From the NCBI GenBank assembly GCA_009746045.1, contig RPFO01000041.1, forward strand, positions 3,813,954 to 3,877,953: 64,000 nucleotides of DNA, written 5' to 3'. Every line of letters begins with the position of its first letter. Position 1 is the first letter of the stretch. This DNA is from Mesostigma viride. Its lineage: Eukaryota; Streptophyta; Mesostigmatophyceae; Mesostigmatales; Mesostigmataceae. Positions 34,128-45,905 of this stretch are shown here, in pieces. A program made the translations under genes and the position numbers. The notes beneath the pieces are model-generated. The model saw only the letters and a list, made by a program, of their open reading frames with translations, made no database searches and was not told the origin of the DNA.

Positions 34128-35492
34128 CTACACTACTGGTATAGGTTCCCTAGTCTGGGGTGGCAGGGGGGGCCTGCCAGGGCTTGTGGTCAACGTGGAT
34201 GACCGCCCCCCTCCAGTACACCGGCTTCCCCCTGCGCGCTGCCGGAGCTGAAGGTAGGTCGGCCATAGCTCGCGTCGCCGCTGTTGCTGGGCCAGGGTCA
34301 AGTCGTCGTCCAGCGTGAAGCGAGTCTCCGAGAGCTTCTTGCGGCATTTAAGGAACGCCAGCTTGTCCCCCATGGACTTAAAGGTGAGAAGCACGGGTGC
34401 CGGGCCAGCCTTACCCCGCGCGCGGGGGAGGCGGACAGCCGACATGTCCGGCAGCTCACCAGTGAGTTGCATGGGGGCAAGAATGTCGCGCTTAAGTGCC
34501 GTGAGAAGGCTCGTCGGGGTCTCACCTGCCGGCTGGTCGAGGTGCTTGACGATGACGTTGTGGCTGCGCTTGTCGATCTCGGCCGCCTCGCGAAGGTCGA
34601 GGGCTTGTTGCTTGAGTTGTGCCGCGATGGTGGAGGTGGTGGAGGTGGTATGATGCTTAAGCAAGTCCGCCCAGGTGGGGGGAACATCACTGGCCAGGCC
34701 AGCAGGTGCCGGCTGGGCAGCGATTTCCTGCACCGCTTGGGCGGTGAGGCCGGCGGTGTCATGCAAGCTCTCAAGGGCGGTGGCGGTGGCTTGAAGGCGG
34801 TGGTCGAGGTCGAGGAGCTGGGCTTTGATGTCGGCAGTGAAGGCGGAAACGGCGGTGGAAGTGGAGGCGGCGGCGGTGGAAATGTGAGGAAGTTCAGCAG
34901 TCAGCGTGCCGCCGATTGCTGATATGTCGGCAGCAAGGGGGGTCACGTGCTGCTGGAAGGCTTCCGTCAGGATGGAACGGAGTGTGGGGGCGGAGATGGA
35001 TGGAGCCCAGATCTCGCCATCGGAGCGCTTGAGGAGGGAATTGAGAAGGGTATGCTGGAGTTGGGGGCGGGTGGTCCCGAAAAGCAGGTGGATGTTAACC
35101 CAGCGGATGCCGTTCGGGGTGAGGAGGCGATCGGTGTCGTGGAGATGGAGGCACAGGTCGTAAAGCGAAGCGTAGTCCCCGTAGAAGATGCATGTCATAG
35201 CATCGGACGGAGGCATGTTGTCCCAGTCGTAATCGTCGACCTGGAAAGGCCGGGGCCGAAAGCGCGGTTCTGAGGGGCGTGAAGACCCTCCTGTTTGTCG
35301 GGTGCGTTTAGGGTCGGGCGAGGCTGAGGGCGAGGCGTTGAGCCCGGGAGGTTGCTGGGCGACCACCAGTGCACGACTAGTGTCACTGCTGCCTGCCGGA
35401 CCTGGCGAAGCTGCAGCCTGAGCTGCAGACGGATTTTCATGGCCGAGCGCATCCGCCAAACTGCGTTGCGTCGGGGGGCGTTTGCTCGTCAT
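34128..35492 (-). CDS. LINE ORF1-like RNA-binding protein (454 aa)
   Basis: Starts MTSKRPPTQRSLADALGHE and follows the same plan as the 461-residue E3 protein: Ser/Pro N-terminus with DTSRALVVAQ, a helical mid-region (IKAQLLDLDHRLQATATALE), the RRM-like segment KRSHNVIVKHLDQPAGETPT, RLPRARGKAGPAPVLLTF, and TRFTLDDDLTLAQQQRRREL. The last ~25 residues diverge from E3 after QLRQRAGGSR, suggesting a late frameshift. The frame is otherwise open. No RT is present in the element. Confidence 0.78.
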   Translation of the reverse strand: MTSKRPPTQRSLADALGHENPSAAQAAASPGPAGSSDTSRALVVAQQPPGLNASPSASPDPKRTRQTGGSSRPSEPRFRPRPFQVDDYDWDNMPPSDAMTCIFYGDYASLYDLCLHLHDTDRLLTPNGIRWVNIHLLFGTTRPQLQHTLLNSLLKRSDGEIWAPSISAPTLRSILTEAFQQHVTPLAADISAIGGTLTAELPHISTAAASTSTAVSAFTADIKAQLLDLDHRLQATATALESLHDTAGLTAQAVQEIAAQPAPAGLASDVPPTWADLLKHHTTSTTSTIAAQLKQQALDLREAAEIDKRSHNVIVKHLDQPAGETPTSLLTALKRDILAPMQLTGELPDMSAVRLPRARGKAGPAPVLLTFKSMGDKLAFLKCRKKLSETRFTLDDDLTLAQQQRRRELWPTYLQLRQRAGGSRCTGGGRSSTLTTSPGRPPLPPQTREPIPVV

Positions 35493-35666
35493 ATATTGCG
35501 TTTTAGATTCGGAAAATTATATCAGCATGTGCGTCTTAGAAAGACGAAGCGATAGTGATATTCACAGCTGAATTCGGTGCTCAAACGTGAAAGTTATGAG
35601 CTCCGACAGCCATGGCTACCTCGCGGCCGGAATTCGATGACCTCGTGGCCGGAATCGGTGATGGCC

Positions 35667-36080
35667 GGATGGATGGATGGATGGATGGATGGATGGATGG
35701 ATGGATGGATGGATGGATGGATGGATGGATGGATGGATGGATGGATGGATGGATGGATGGATGGATGGATGGATGGATGGATGGATGGATGGATGGATGG
35801 ATGGATGGATGGATGGATGGATGGATGGATGGATGGATGGATGGATGGATGGATGGATGGATGGATGGATGGATGGATGGATGGATGGATGGATGGATGG
35901 ATGGATGGATGGATGGATGGATGGATGGATGGATGGATGGATGGATGGATGGATGGATGGATGGATGGATGGATGGATGGATGGATGGATGGATGGATGG
36001 ATGGATGGATGGATGGATGGATGGATGGATGGATGGATGGATGGATGGATGGATGGATGGATGGATGGATGGATGGATGG
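35667..36080. repeat. GGAT microsatellite
   Basis: Pure GGAT at the 5' end of E4, followed by an ORF1-family tail at 36081-36107. Confidence 0.98.
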
Positions 36081-36945
36081 ATTAATTAATTAAAATCATA
36101 GCTCCGTTCGCGCCTGCTCGACGGGACGGAGGTCCCGTTCCGCGACCGCTTCAAGCTGTTGGGGAGCTGGCTTCCTGACACCGCCGACGATGTGGACACC
36201 CGCATCGGCCTTGCCTGGGCCAAGCTCCGTTCGCTCACACCCTACTGGCGCTCGAAGGGCCTGGACGGGCACCGCAAGCGCATGCTCTTCAAGGTCCTCG
36301 TCCTCACGGTGCTCACGTATGGCGCCGAGGCGTGGACCCTCCCACCCAAACTGGCAGCTCGGCTCGACGGCACAGTTACAGGATGCTCCGGCAGGTCCTT
36401 AATGTAGGTTTTTCCGAGCGTCCGTCATCAGAGTCTCTGTATCATGGCATGCCTCGTGTTTCGGACGAGATTAGGCAGCGTAGGATAGCATTTGTAGGAC
36501 ACCTTGCCCGCACCAGCCAGGTCGACACCACCCTTGGTCTGGCCGGCCCCCAGCGGCTTGGACAGCCAGGGCGGCACATTCTGACCTGGCCTGGCCCCAA
36601 GGACATTCCCAAAAGGGTAGGGAAACCTGTCACCAACTACGTTCAGATGTTGCTGGACGACCTAGTGGTCCCAGCCCAGTTTGAGCACCGCATCCACTCT
36701 CTCTCCCGTCGTTGGACTGCCATGCAGGACAAGACGCGGTGGAAGAAGATTGTCAAGGCGCACACGCCCGACCCTGTGGGCAAGCCACCTCCCCCCAAGC
36801 GGAGGAGGCGTTTTGATGAGTAGTGTAGTTAGGATTTTCTAGATAGAGTTAGGATAGTTCGATCACGCGGCTTCCTCCACCCCATCCATCATGAAATATG
36901 TGCTACATGACCTCCCCACGGAGGCATGTTATAATTTAATTTAAT
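36081..36945 (+). pseudogene. Second RT-LINE family, 5'-truncated RT fragment R9
   Basis: Plus-strand C-terminal RT region. It has FKLLGSWLPDTADDVDTR, LFKVLVLTVLTYGAEAWTL and then, after a frameshift near 36380, LVGHLARTSQVDT-like IAFVGHLARTSQVD and a basic end (KRRRRFDE, stop at 36821-36823). It is clearly related to R3 but in a different subfamily. The 3' end carries ATATGTGCTACAT, a CCTCC..GGAGG hairpin and a (TTTAA)n tail. Upstream, 36081-36107 is an ORF1-family tail in opposite orientation, a chimeric junction. Confidence 0.8.
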
Positions 36946-37276
36946 TTTTTAATAGCTCCGTTGGGAGCATATGTAACACATAGCCCTGAGAAAGGGGCAT
37001 CTATGGGTTTGTAATACAATCAGGGCTACAACCTGCAGGTGGAGGATGTACGACTGTCACCTGCTCTGGGTGCACAAGGTGCACCTGCACCGCCATGATC
37101 AATGGTTCATTCCTCCTTAACAAGCACAGGCACCCAGGGGGGGCTTGAGGAGAGGGCCTAGAAGGCCTGCATGACATATGGGGTGGAGGGTATGTGGCTA
37201 GGCTATAGCTGGTGTACACATGGCATCTCAGCAGAGAGTAACTCCCTGCATAGGCATCGCATGGCTAAATTCTTAA

Positions 37277-38994
37277 CTCGTCGTCTGTCCCAACTCAGTC
37301 CTCACAGGAGGACTGAGTTGACAATTTTCAACCGCGTGTAGCGACTAGGTGGGGGTTCCATCCCAAATGTTTTGATGTGGATCTGGGGTGTACTAGATAT
37401 CATTTTGTTGGCAAAAATACTGCATATGTGAAAACTTGACCCGAACACCTGAAAATGACACGGACGTTGGGCGCCCCTCGCGAATTTGCATTTTTCGGGA
37501 TAAGAACGAGTGGGAAAAATTCAATCAAATCCTGGTGCATGAAGAAAAAATATAGGCATGTAAACAACATAGTTCTTGAAGCGTGGCAAAAAACTGGGCT
37601 CCATTTGGCCACTGCAACTGCCTGAAACAATTAAAAAACTCTCAGTCCTCAGGAGAGGAATGGGGCTTTTGCTAACTTTGCTAGCATGTAAGTGCGGTCA
37701 TACTACATCACCGTGGCCACCAACCATCCCAATCAACTCATTTCCCTTCAAGCATTACAGGACAACACACTTGCATCATCATACTTCAGGTATATCATAC
37801 CTTATCATGTAGTGAGAGCCTATGCATGCATGTAGGGAATGGGCTTGGATACCTACCAACAAAGGGTTATGTTATAAGTGTCAACCACCAATATAATGGG
37901 TAGGTTAAGCATATTTCCATTGTTTCAAACAACAATAGATATGGCTATAACTGTTTTGCCTTGCCATGATGTGGCCAACATAGTTGCTGGCACATGATGG
38001 CAGTGGTTTGTCACCAAGACTTTTCACTCACACGTAAAAGCTTGAATGCACCCTTGACGCAGCCCGTGGCCACACAATCATGCAGTATGAACGTAGCAAA
38101 AGAATAACTAACATCTGTGAAGGTGTTTAAACCTGCACAGCTCCTAAAACCCTGCACAACTACACTGGGTTAAGGCAAATGCCTGCTAACATCATCTGAA
38201 AAGGGGGGTTTAGAGAGGGGCAGGCAACGGTCAAGAAAGAGCATCAAGACTTGAACCTGACAACGCCTCGCAAGCTTAAACTCATGTACGAACATCAAGG
38301 AACGAAGAGGCAACGATTATCCGGCTTTACCTGGCACGGCTGGCGTTACCTTGGCCCAGGCGGTGCCCGCAAAAGTGGCACTTTGCGGCACATAGACCAT
38401 GACGTGACAGAATGGTCGAGATCATCAAATCTATAATGTCACTCAATATATTCTAATACAATTCATGTTAAAATGTAGAAAGAAACCTATCAGCCATTGA
38501 AATTGCGCCGGAAAGCAAGCGCAGTAATCAATTCCGTCGACCTGCCTTATCGCAGTTTTTTCCAGCAAGAACAGTGCCGACACCGGGTAAATCGCATCCC
38601 CGCGAGCTAAAAATTGATTTATATCATGTTTAGGGCATGTTAAATCTATTTACTGAGTTTGGACGGCTAACTCGTCCGCAAACGTAAACTGCATGCATGG
38701 GCGCGAGCCGCCATGGCTAGGTCGTGCATTTCCGGAACTCGCGTTTCACGTGGAAAAGTACCCTTACCACCTGTACTTTGACCGTACAGTTAGCCGCGCA
38801 TACCAAATCCAAAAAAATCCCAAAAATATGTCCAAGAAAGATCTTTTCACGTAGTATTTGAATAAATTTTGAGAGAATTTTTTTGTCAAACATTCTGACC
38901 GGGGCGAATTTTCTACGAAACCCAAAAACTCGGTCCTCTAGAGAGGACTGAGTTCAACTCAGTCCTCCGTAGAGGACCAGGGACAGACGACGAG
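37277..38994. mobile_element. TTAA-duplicating DNA transposon T1 (1,718 bp)
   Basis: Perfect 15-base terminal inverted repeats, CTCGTCGTCTGTCCC, flanked by TTAA on both sides (37273-37276 and 38995-38998). E4 has the uninterrupted site. Just inside the tips are strong palindromes built from ACTCAGTCCTC/GAGGACTGAGT. It is related in inverse orientation to T2 (46115-48544). TTAA duplication suggests a piggyBac-like or similar superfamily, but no transposase is visible. Confidence 0.88.
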
Positions 38995-39064
38995 TTAATG
39001 CATCATCCATGGGAGGTCCCATTGTAGGCTGGGCGCGGCTAAATACTGAAAGCATCATCCATGG

Positions 39065-39122
39065 CTCGAGCTACCATGGTCCGGATTCTCCCGATTTCTG
39101 GCCTGCGCTGGTTGTCTCTTTG
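39065..39122 (+). mobile_element. Mini-retroposon copy, 58 bp with 8-bp TSD
   Basis: Flanked by ATCCATGG (39057-39064 and 39123-39130) and ends GGTTGTCTCTTTG. The site is uninterrupted in E4. Confidence 0.85.
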
Positions 39123-39212
39123 ATCCATGGGGGCCATTATGGGCGCACATGCGCGTGGGCCACTTGCAAAGGCTAAGCCTATCTAATCTACACTACTGGT
39201 ATTCCTAGTCTG

Positions 39213-39258
39213 GATGGATGGATGGATGGATGGATGGATGGATGGATGGATGGATGGA
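39213..39258. repeat. Short GGAT tract
   Basis: About 46 bases of GGAT between E6 and an RT-LINE tail. Confidence 0.95.
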
Positions 39259-39540
39259 TTAATTAATTAATTAATTAGACTCGTGCTCCCGTTGGGGAGT
39301 CACGGAGCATTAACCCCGATTAATTAATTAATTAATTAGACTCGTGCTCCCGTTGGGGAGTCACGGAGCATTAACCCCGATGGATGGATGGATGGGTGCA
39401 AACATTCCTACCGGTCTAATCTATCTACATTGGCTACATACTACATCTATCTAACAGCATTCTAACTACAACATCTATCTAGGCAGCCGCACGCTGCCCG
39501 AGGGGGAGCTATCTGGCGTGCCTCCCGCGGGATTGCACAC
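39259..39540 (-). repeat. Two stacked RT-LINE 3' ends (R4, R5)
   Basis: Two TTAA-tail plus hairpin units in tandem, starting about 39259 and 39320. The second continues through the GGAT seed into 3' UTR and the last RT codons (GGCAGCCGCACGCTGCC, GAGCTATCTGGCGTGCC), then meets GGAT at 39541. Confidence 0.8.
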
Positions 39541-41054
39541 GATGGATGGATTGGATGGATGGATGGATGGATGGATGGATGGATGGATGGATGGATGGAT
39601 GGATGGATGGATGGATGGATGGATGGATGGATGGATGGATGGATGGATGGATGGATGGATGGATGGATGGATGGATGGATGGATGGATGGATGGATGGAT
39701 GGATGGATGGATGGATGGATGGATGGATGGATGGATGGATGGATGGATGGATGGATGGATGGATGGATGGATGGATGGATGGATGGATGGATGGATGGAT
39801 GGATGGATGGATGGATGGATGGATGGATGGATGGATGGATGGATGGATGGATGGATGGATGGATGGATGGATGGATGGATGGATGGATGGATGGATGGAT
39901 GGATGGATGGATGGATGGATGGATGGATGGATGGATGGATGGATGGATGGATGGATGGATGGATGGATGGATGGATGGATGGATGGATGGATGGATGGAT
40001 GGATGGATGGATGGATGGATGGATGGATGGATGGATGGATGGATGGATGGATGGATGGATGGATGGATGGATGGATGGATGGATGGATGGATGGATGGAT
40101 GGATGGATGGATGGATGGATGGATGGATGGATGGATGGATGGATGGATGGATGGATGGATGGATGGATGGATGGATGGATGGATGGATGGATGGATGGAT
40201 GGATGGATGGATGGATGGATGGATGGATGGATGGATGGATGGATGGATGGATGGATGGATGGATGGATGGATGGATGGATGGATGGATGGATGGATGGAT
40301 GGATGGATGGATGGATGGATGGATGGATGGATGGATGGATGGATGGATGGATGGATGGATGGATGGATGGATGGATGGATGGATGGATGGATGGATGGAT
40401 GGATGGATGGATGGATGGATGGATGGATGGATGGATGGATGGATGGATGGATGGATGGATGGATGGATGGATGGATGGATGGATGGATGGATGGATGGAT
40501 GGATGGATGGATGGATGGATGGATGGATGGATGGATGGATGGATGGATGGATGGATGGATGGATGGATGGATGGATGGATGGATGGATGGATGGATGGAT
40601 GGATGGATGGATGGATGGATGGATGGATGGATGGATGGATGGATGGATGGATGGATGGATGGATGGATGGATGGATGGATGGATGGATGGATGGATGGAT
40701 GGATGGATGGATGGATGGATGGATGGATGGATGGATGGATGGATGGATGGATGGATGGATGGATGGATGGATGGATGGATGGATGGATGGATGGATGGAT
40801 GGATGGATGGATGGATGGATGGATGGATGGATGGATGGATGGATGGATGGATGGATGGATGGATGGATGGATGGATGGATGGATGGATGGATGGATGGAT
40901 GGATGGATGGATGGATGGATGGATGGATGGATGGATGGATGGATGGATGGATGGATGGATGGATGGATGGATGGATGGATGGATGGATGGATGGATGGAT
41001 GGATGGATGGATGGATGGATGGATGGATGGATGGATGGATGGATGGATGGATGG
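39541..41054. repeat. 1.5-kb GGAT microsatellite
   Basis: Almost uninterrupted GGAT for 1,514 bases; only one irregular unit (GGATTGGAT) at the left edge. The longest tract in the window. Confidence 0.99.
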
Positions 41055-41973
41055 ATTAATTAATTAATTAATTAATTAATTAATTAATTAATTAATTAAT
41101 TAATTAGACTCGTGCTCCCGTTGGGGAGTCACGGAGCATTAACCCCGATGGATGGATGGATGGGTGCAAACAGTCCTACCGGTCTAATCTATCTACATCA
41201 GCTACATACTACATCTATCTACAGCATGCTAACTACAACATCTATCTAGACAGCCGCACGCTGCCCTAGGGGAGCTGTCTGGCGTGCCTCCCACGGGATT
41301 GCACACGCGGGCGCTTCCCCACTGGGGGGGGCTCGTTGTCCTCTACGACCTGGGCCCACTTGGCCTTGTCCATCATCTTCTTCCAAATCACGGAGAGGCC
41401 TAGGCCCCCCATGTCCTCTACTAGCTGTTCTTTGAAGGTGCGGACCTTGCGGCGTCTAACGTCACTGGGCCCGGCCCACGTCAGGAGGTGCCGGCCAGGC
41501 TGGGCTGGTCGCAGTCCTGCGGGGGGGCCACGTGAGGTGTCTACCTGGTTAGTGCGAGCTAGGTGCCCTACTAGCTGCAGGCGGCGCTGCTTAATGGTGC
41601 TGGTGATATAGGGCATGCCCTGGTACAGGTCCTCATTGCGGACATGAGCAGCATATCCTACTCTGAAAATGGAACGCAGCATGTTGGTGACCGCGCCGTC
41701 CAGCTTGCGGGCCAGGTCGGCGGTGAGGGTCCACGTCTCGGCCCCATACGTGAGAACAGGAAGGACGAGGACCTTGAACAGGTCCTGTTTCTCGATCTTG
41801 CCCAGGGGCTTGCGCCACAGGGCCCGGTACTAGCGTAAAGCGTGCCAGGCGAGGGAGAAGCGATGGTCCACATCAACCTCGCAGCTTGGGAGCAGGCTGC
41901 CCAGCAGCTTGACGCGGTCCCGATAAAGGACTCGAGAGCCGTCCAGGAGATAGAGGGGCGGCGGTGAGTTGGT
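41055..41973 (-). pseudogene. 5'-truncated RT-LINE copy R6 inside GGAT repeat
   Basis: A long TTAA tail (41055-41106), terminal hairpin, GGAT seed (41148-41163), 3' UTR, and the C-terminal half of the RT (41266-41960, with [19 protein letters not shown] and LVGHLARTNQVD). One in-frame stop lies near 41832 relative to R3 (TAG for TGG). The YADD core is not included. The 5' end goes straight into GGAT at 41974. Confidence 0.85.
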
Positions 41974-42309
41974 GATGGATGGATGGATGGATGGATGGAT
42001 GGATGGATGGATGGATGGATGGATGGATGGATGGATGGATGGATGGATGGATGGATGGATGGATGGATGGATGGATGGATGGATGGATGGATGGATGGAT
42101 GGATGGATGGATGGATGGATGGATGGATGGATGGATGGATGGATGGATGGATGGATGGATGGATGGATGGATGGATGGATGGATGGATGGATGGATGGAT
42201 GGATGGATGGATGGATGGATGGATGGATGGATGGATGGATGGATGGATGGATGGATGGATGGATGGATGGATGGATGGATGGATGGATGGATGGATGGAT
42301 GGATGGATC
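41974..42309. repeat. GGAT microsatellite
   Basis: Pure GGAT. The right edge leads into CACAATCCCACCCGTCTATTC, similar to the post-seed RT-LINE 3' UTR. Confidence 0.97.
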
Positions 42310-43599
42310 ATCACAATCCCACCCGTCTATTCTATCTAGTAACAAACAATCCTACTAGTCTATCTTATCTAGCTAGAGTGTGCCAGACCCTAGGAGTCTT
42401 GCCTAGATATATACTCACTAGTAGATATGCTCTAGTTGTCTCACATCATTGTCTCACTTAATAATTGATATGTGTGAATGCACGTAGTTTCACAATAATG
42501 ACCAACTAGTGGCCGGGAGTACCTGTTCACGTGCCCCGTTGAGGGATTATATATATCGTCGAGGCAAGAAGCAACCATTTATCAAGGAGACAATGCAACA
42601 ACCAGCGCAGGCCAGACAATTTATACCAAGTCCTCAATTTGCATGATTTTTCGATTGCTCCTTATCCAATTACAATTTACAACACATACGCATGAATCAT
42701 AGAGCTTTGTGTGCTACAACGCAGACAGTTCTGGCGCTCCCGGTCGTCATCTTGCCGACACCGGGCCACTGCAGTCGTCACCCGGCACCCCTCACCCGAC
42801 CCCACTGCACAGCACAAACCTGCTTCCTAGAATTGGCCTGCAGCCGAGAAGGGCGCCAATGCCGTGTAGAAACTCATGATGTGAACGGCATGTGGTCAGT
42901 GGTCACAAGCGCCAAGGACACCTAGTGGCCTTTACCTGCCCCAAACCACAACATCCCAAGCATGCCTTTATCTGCGGAGCAGCTGATCCTGAAGTGGCCA
43001 TCCCGCCCTTACGACACATTACACCGACCATGCCACCATGGGACCTGCGTCCTGCAATAAAATATTTGCCTTGATATCGTCGTCTTGTGCCCGCACGTCC
43101 ATGGAGGTTGAAATTACTTATTAACATGCGAATATAATCAATGAGGCATGAAAATTGTTGCGCACAACCCGCCGGATTCCCTCCACAGCACAGCCGAAGG
43201 AACCAATCTAACAGCCCTGTTTTCTTGACTAGTGTGTCCTACCAGCTAGCACCGCAACGCAATACTAATTCGGCCGTTGATTGACATTTCCCCAGCCTAC
43301 TTGACTGGCACAGATGCCGCTAAATTCTTTCGGTCCGTCAATTCTTTTGGTGTGGAGTTGAATTTATTATACTAGGCCTAAGTCCTTTTGCGGCTCGCGC
43401 CCTGGCCATGGTGAAATTGGTGATGGACTTGGACGTTTTCTGCCTTCCATCCTGCGGCGAGGCTCCGCTTGGCAGTTGACGCGCCAGCATTTTCTTCTGT
43501 CATTTGTACTTACGCACCATAAGTTTACGCGCCGGGGCGCGTGCGATCGATACAGTAGACTTAGCAGTTCGCACAGGCATGTGCGTCGGCGCCCTCAGT
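42310..43599. other. Right interior of MULE, no gene recognised
   Basis: Decayed LINE 3' UTR to about 42400, a mini-retroposon at 42583-42616, then unique sequence. No ORF is supported. Confidence 0.5.
42583..42616 (-). mobile_element. Mini-retroposon copy, 34 bp with imperfect 8-bp TSD
   Basis: Starts CAAGGAGACAA on the plus strand, with flanks CCATTTAT / CAATTTAT. Confidence 0.65.
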
Positions 43600-43814
43600 A
43601 GTATGAGCCAGTAGGCTGCGCTTTCCGTTCGTTTCGTCCCTGATCACAATGTTTCCGGCTCATGCCGCCGCGTCTGCAAGCGTTACCCGTATTTATCGGC
43701 CCACACCGTTCCTTTCGCAAGCGTTACCCGTATTTATCGACGCGTACCGTAGCCTCTCGTCATTGTCATCTGTCATCGGGTGTTGCCAACACCGGGTGTG
43801 ATTTCCAAAAACCC
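43600..43814 (-). repeat. MULE right terminal inverted repeat
   Basis: Mirror of 29595-29808 with a handful of substitutions. Ends CCAAAAACCC before the target duplication. Confidence 0.92.
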
Positions 43815-43824
43815 GACGACCTCG

Positions 43825-45690
43825 CAGTTCGCACATCATGAAAAGACACGAACTCAGTCGGCACCTCGCACATCATGAAAGAGACGAACTCACGCAACAC
43901 TTGCATTTTCAAGGCTGCGGCTACGAGGTCCGCGCAGAAAAGTAACGGAACCGGCATTCTAAAATGTCTAGCGCATCAAGCCACTCTGATGGCGATGGCG
44001 GCAATGGCGATAGCGACACCGGCACATCTGTCCCGAAATCTAGAGTTTGGGACCATAAGTATGATATGATCATCATCAAGGCCGAGAATCGAGATGGAGG
44101 GGTTCCCATGGATGGAGAGAAAGGGAACAGTGCTTGGTTTTCACATGGTATATCGACTCCATAACTTATGTTTAATCATTCCGAACGCCCAGACGCTCAG
44201 CTAAACCGAGATTCGTGCAGTCTCTTATTGCTTAGCGCAGGCATGCTGGTGCCTGCAAATTGCGGTAATGCGTCACCGTGGCTATATCTATTGTATGCTG
44301 CATTTTCCTGGAAATGGCTTGCGCCACCGGCTCAGTAGCGCTTGCAGGCGTAAGTATATCGTGTTTCTACCTAGTTTCTGCCAGTTTTCCACTGAATTCT
44401 GCCGATCTCTGCCCAGCCTCTCTAAAACCGCCATCCTAATCGATACTGCTTGCATGTCAGGTCGGTTGTGCAGTATTTAGGTTCTTTATACGTCGCCAAG
44501 CCGTGGGTATATTATGAGGATTGAGTATTCATGGTTTATACTGCGTTGATTGTGCAATAACATCAGGTCATCAGCTAGGTGCCCATAATCATGGTGTATA
44601 ATCATGTGTTGTTAGCATCTTGCCACCATCTGCTAGCATGCATTCCAGCGTTATCTTTGCCTGCATGCTAGCTCATGGATCACTCAGCCTATCCAAGGCC
44701 TGCATTGCATGTTCCTCTTTCTTTCAGTATTGCACCGTTACGGAATGGAAACTCGGCACCTCGCCCATGAGGCACGTGCACAACATGTTGTGAGAGTGGA
44801 TGATGCTTTGGCTATGGCAGCCTGATTTAATCATACAGTGTCATCCTGTTATGATATCTGATGCATGTTTGATGTTGTATAACTAGAAATACACCACCTT
44901 TTTTCAACGTTTTGACCCTCCTTAGCTCATCATGGCCCCATGTACGGGGCTCGTACCATTGCGTAATGTTGTGAAGAGTTCTCATTATTCCCACTGCGTT
45001 GTACTGCGTTGTACTTGTGATGCTTATGAAAAATAGCTCCAAGCGGCCAATTGGGCCTGAGTTTTGTTCCACGAAGTCTGCATGTGTTGCCCATAGCTCA
45101 TGCAAAAAGCCAGATTTTTTACATGAACTATTTCTGAATAAACACATGACTTGCCACCTAGGGTCAACAAATCGCGGTCATGATCAGACACCCGATGTAT
45201 TCAGAGCAGTGTATCTCTCTGTTGAATAAGAGTTTGGCATGTTTGAGTAGCTCAAAAATTCCTTTGATTTATGGGCTTTCAGAAAAGTATTTATATACAT
45301 GACTACGGAAAAAAATCCCCTAAAAGCTATACGCGTTCTAAAAAAAGCTCACAACTCGATATATCACGTTCTTATCAATATACATGTATAAAAAAACGGG
45401 TTAAGGCTAAAACATGAATTATGAAATTACCTTTTTGTCGAATGCATGGATAATTTAAAAGCCGTGTGATTCAGTTTCCACCAATGTGACAACCCGGCCC
45501 CATTTCCTTTATTTGTATGGCATCAAATCATCAAATCATGTGAATTCGTTAAGTGAGACAATAAATTATAAATAAAGTGAGACAATAGTGGTGCAGTAAT
45601 CATATGGCATGATACTAGATGGATGCCAAATTATAGAATTGAAGGTGAGTGGCATCAGGCATGTTAATTAATTTATCATGAGGCATGTTT
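43825..45690. other. Sequence right of the MULE, no gene confirmed
   Basis: 43964-44164 is a 66-codon frame with KSRVWDH, faintly like the start of a BED zinc finger, but no Cys/His pairs follow in the same exon and I cannot confirm it. The rest to 45690 is AT-rich with no supported gene. Confidence 0.4.
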
Positions 45691-45719
45691 GATGTTGGAT
45701 GAGGCTACCATCTGCTGTC

Positions 45720-45905
45720 GTCAGCGGCTAGTGCCGGCGGCCGGCCAGGCCCCGACGGCCGACCGGTAGCGGTACCTAGCTGTGCGGCAAACGGCTGGCC
45801 GGGACGCCGGCTGCTGCCCGGCATCTGCCGGATGCCGGCTCCTGCCCGGCATCTGCCGGATGCCGGCGTCATAATTATTTTGCCGGCGTGGCGCCGGCCG
45901 TAAAA
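45720..45905. repeat. GCCGGC-palindrome repeat cluster
   Basis: Dense GCCGGC/CCGGC palindromes and a duplicated CTGCCCGGCATCTGCCGGAT unit. The adjacent AACTTAAGCCAACC block matches, inverted, the sequence by the similar cluster at 29245-29400. Confidence 0.7.

Larger units (their letters stand above)
33608..35666 (-). mobile_element. ORF1-only LINE-like retroposon E4
   Basis: The TTAATTAA tail abuts GGAT at 33600 and the 5' end abuts the GGAT tract at 35667. It shares leader, ORF1 and 3' hairpin with E1-E3. A mini-retroposon is inserted in its 3' UTR (33874-33916). Confidence 0.85.
36946..39212 (-). mobile_element. 5'-truncated ORF1-family retroposon E6, interrupted
   Basis: 3' UTR of the ORF1 family only, matching E4 over 33640-34140. 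It is interrupted by the TTAA transposon (37277-38994) and a mini-retroposon (39065-39122). The 5' end abuts a short GGAT tract. Confidence 0.75.
29595..43814. mobile_element. Mutator-like element (MULE), 14.2 kb, with nested insertions
   Basis: Long terminal inverted repeats of about 215 bases (29595-29808 and 43600-43814) are nearly identical. They start GGGTTTT(T)GGAAATCACACC and are flanked by the direct repeat GACGACCTCG (29585-29594 and 43815-43824), a 9-10-base target duplication as expected for MULEs. Inside the left end is a SWIM-type protein. The interior has accumulated a solo LTR, ORF1 retroposon E4, RT-LINE pieces, E6 with a TTAA transposon, and several GGAT tracts. Without these the element would be roughly 5 kb. 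Confidence 0.9.

Noticed and set aside
29595-43814. Treating the 215-bp inverted repeats as a segmental duplication
   Set aside because: The 9-10-bp flanking direct repeat and the SWIM finger inside one end fit a MULE much better.
43964-44164. Possible BED zinc-finger exon (KSRVWDH)
   Set aside because: No metal-binding Cys/His pairs or splice-linked second exon could be found.
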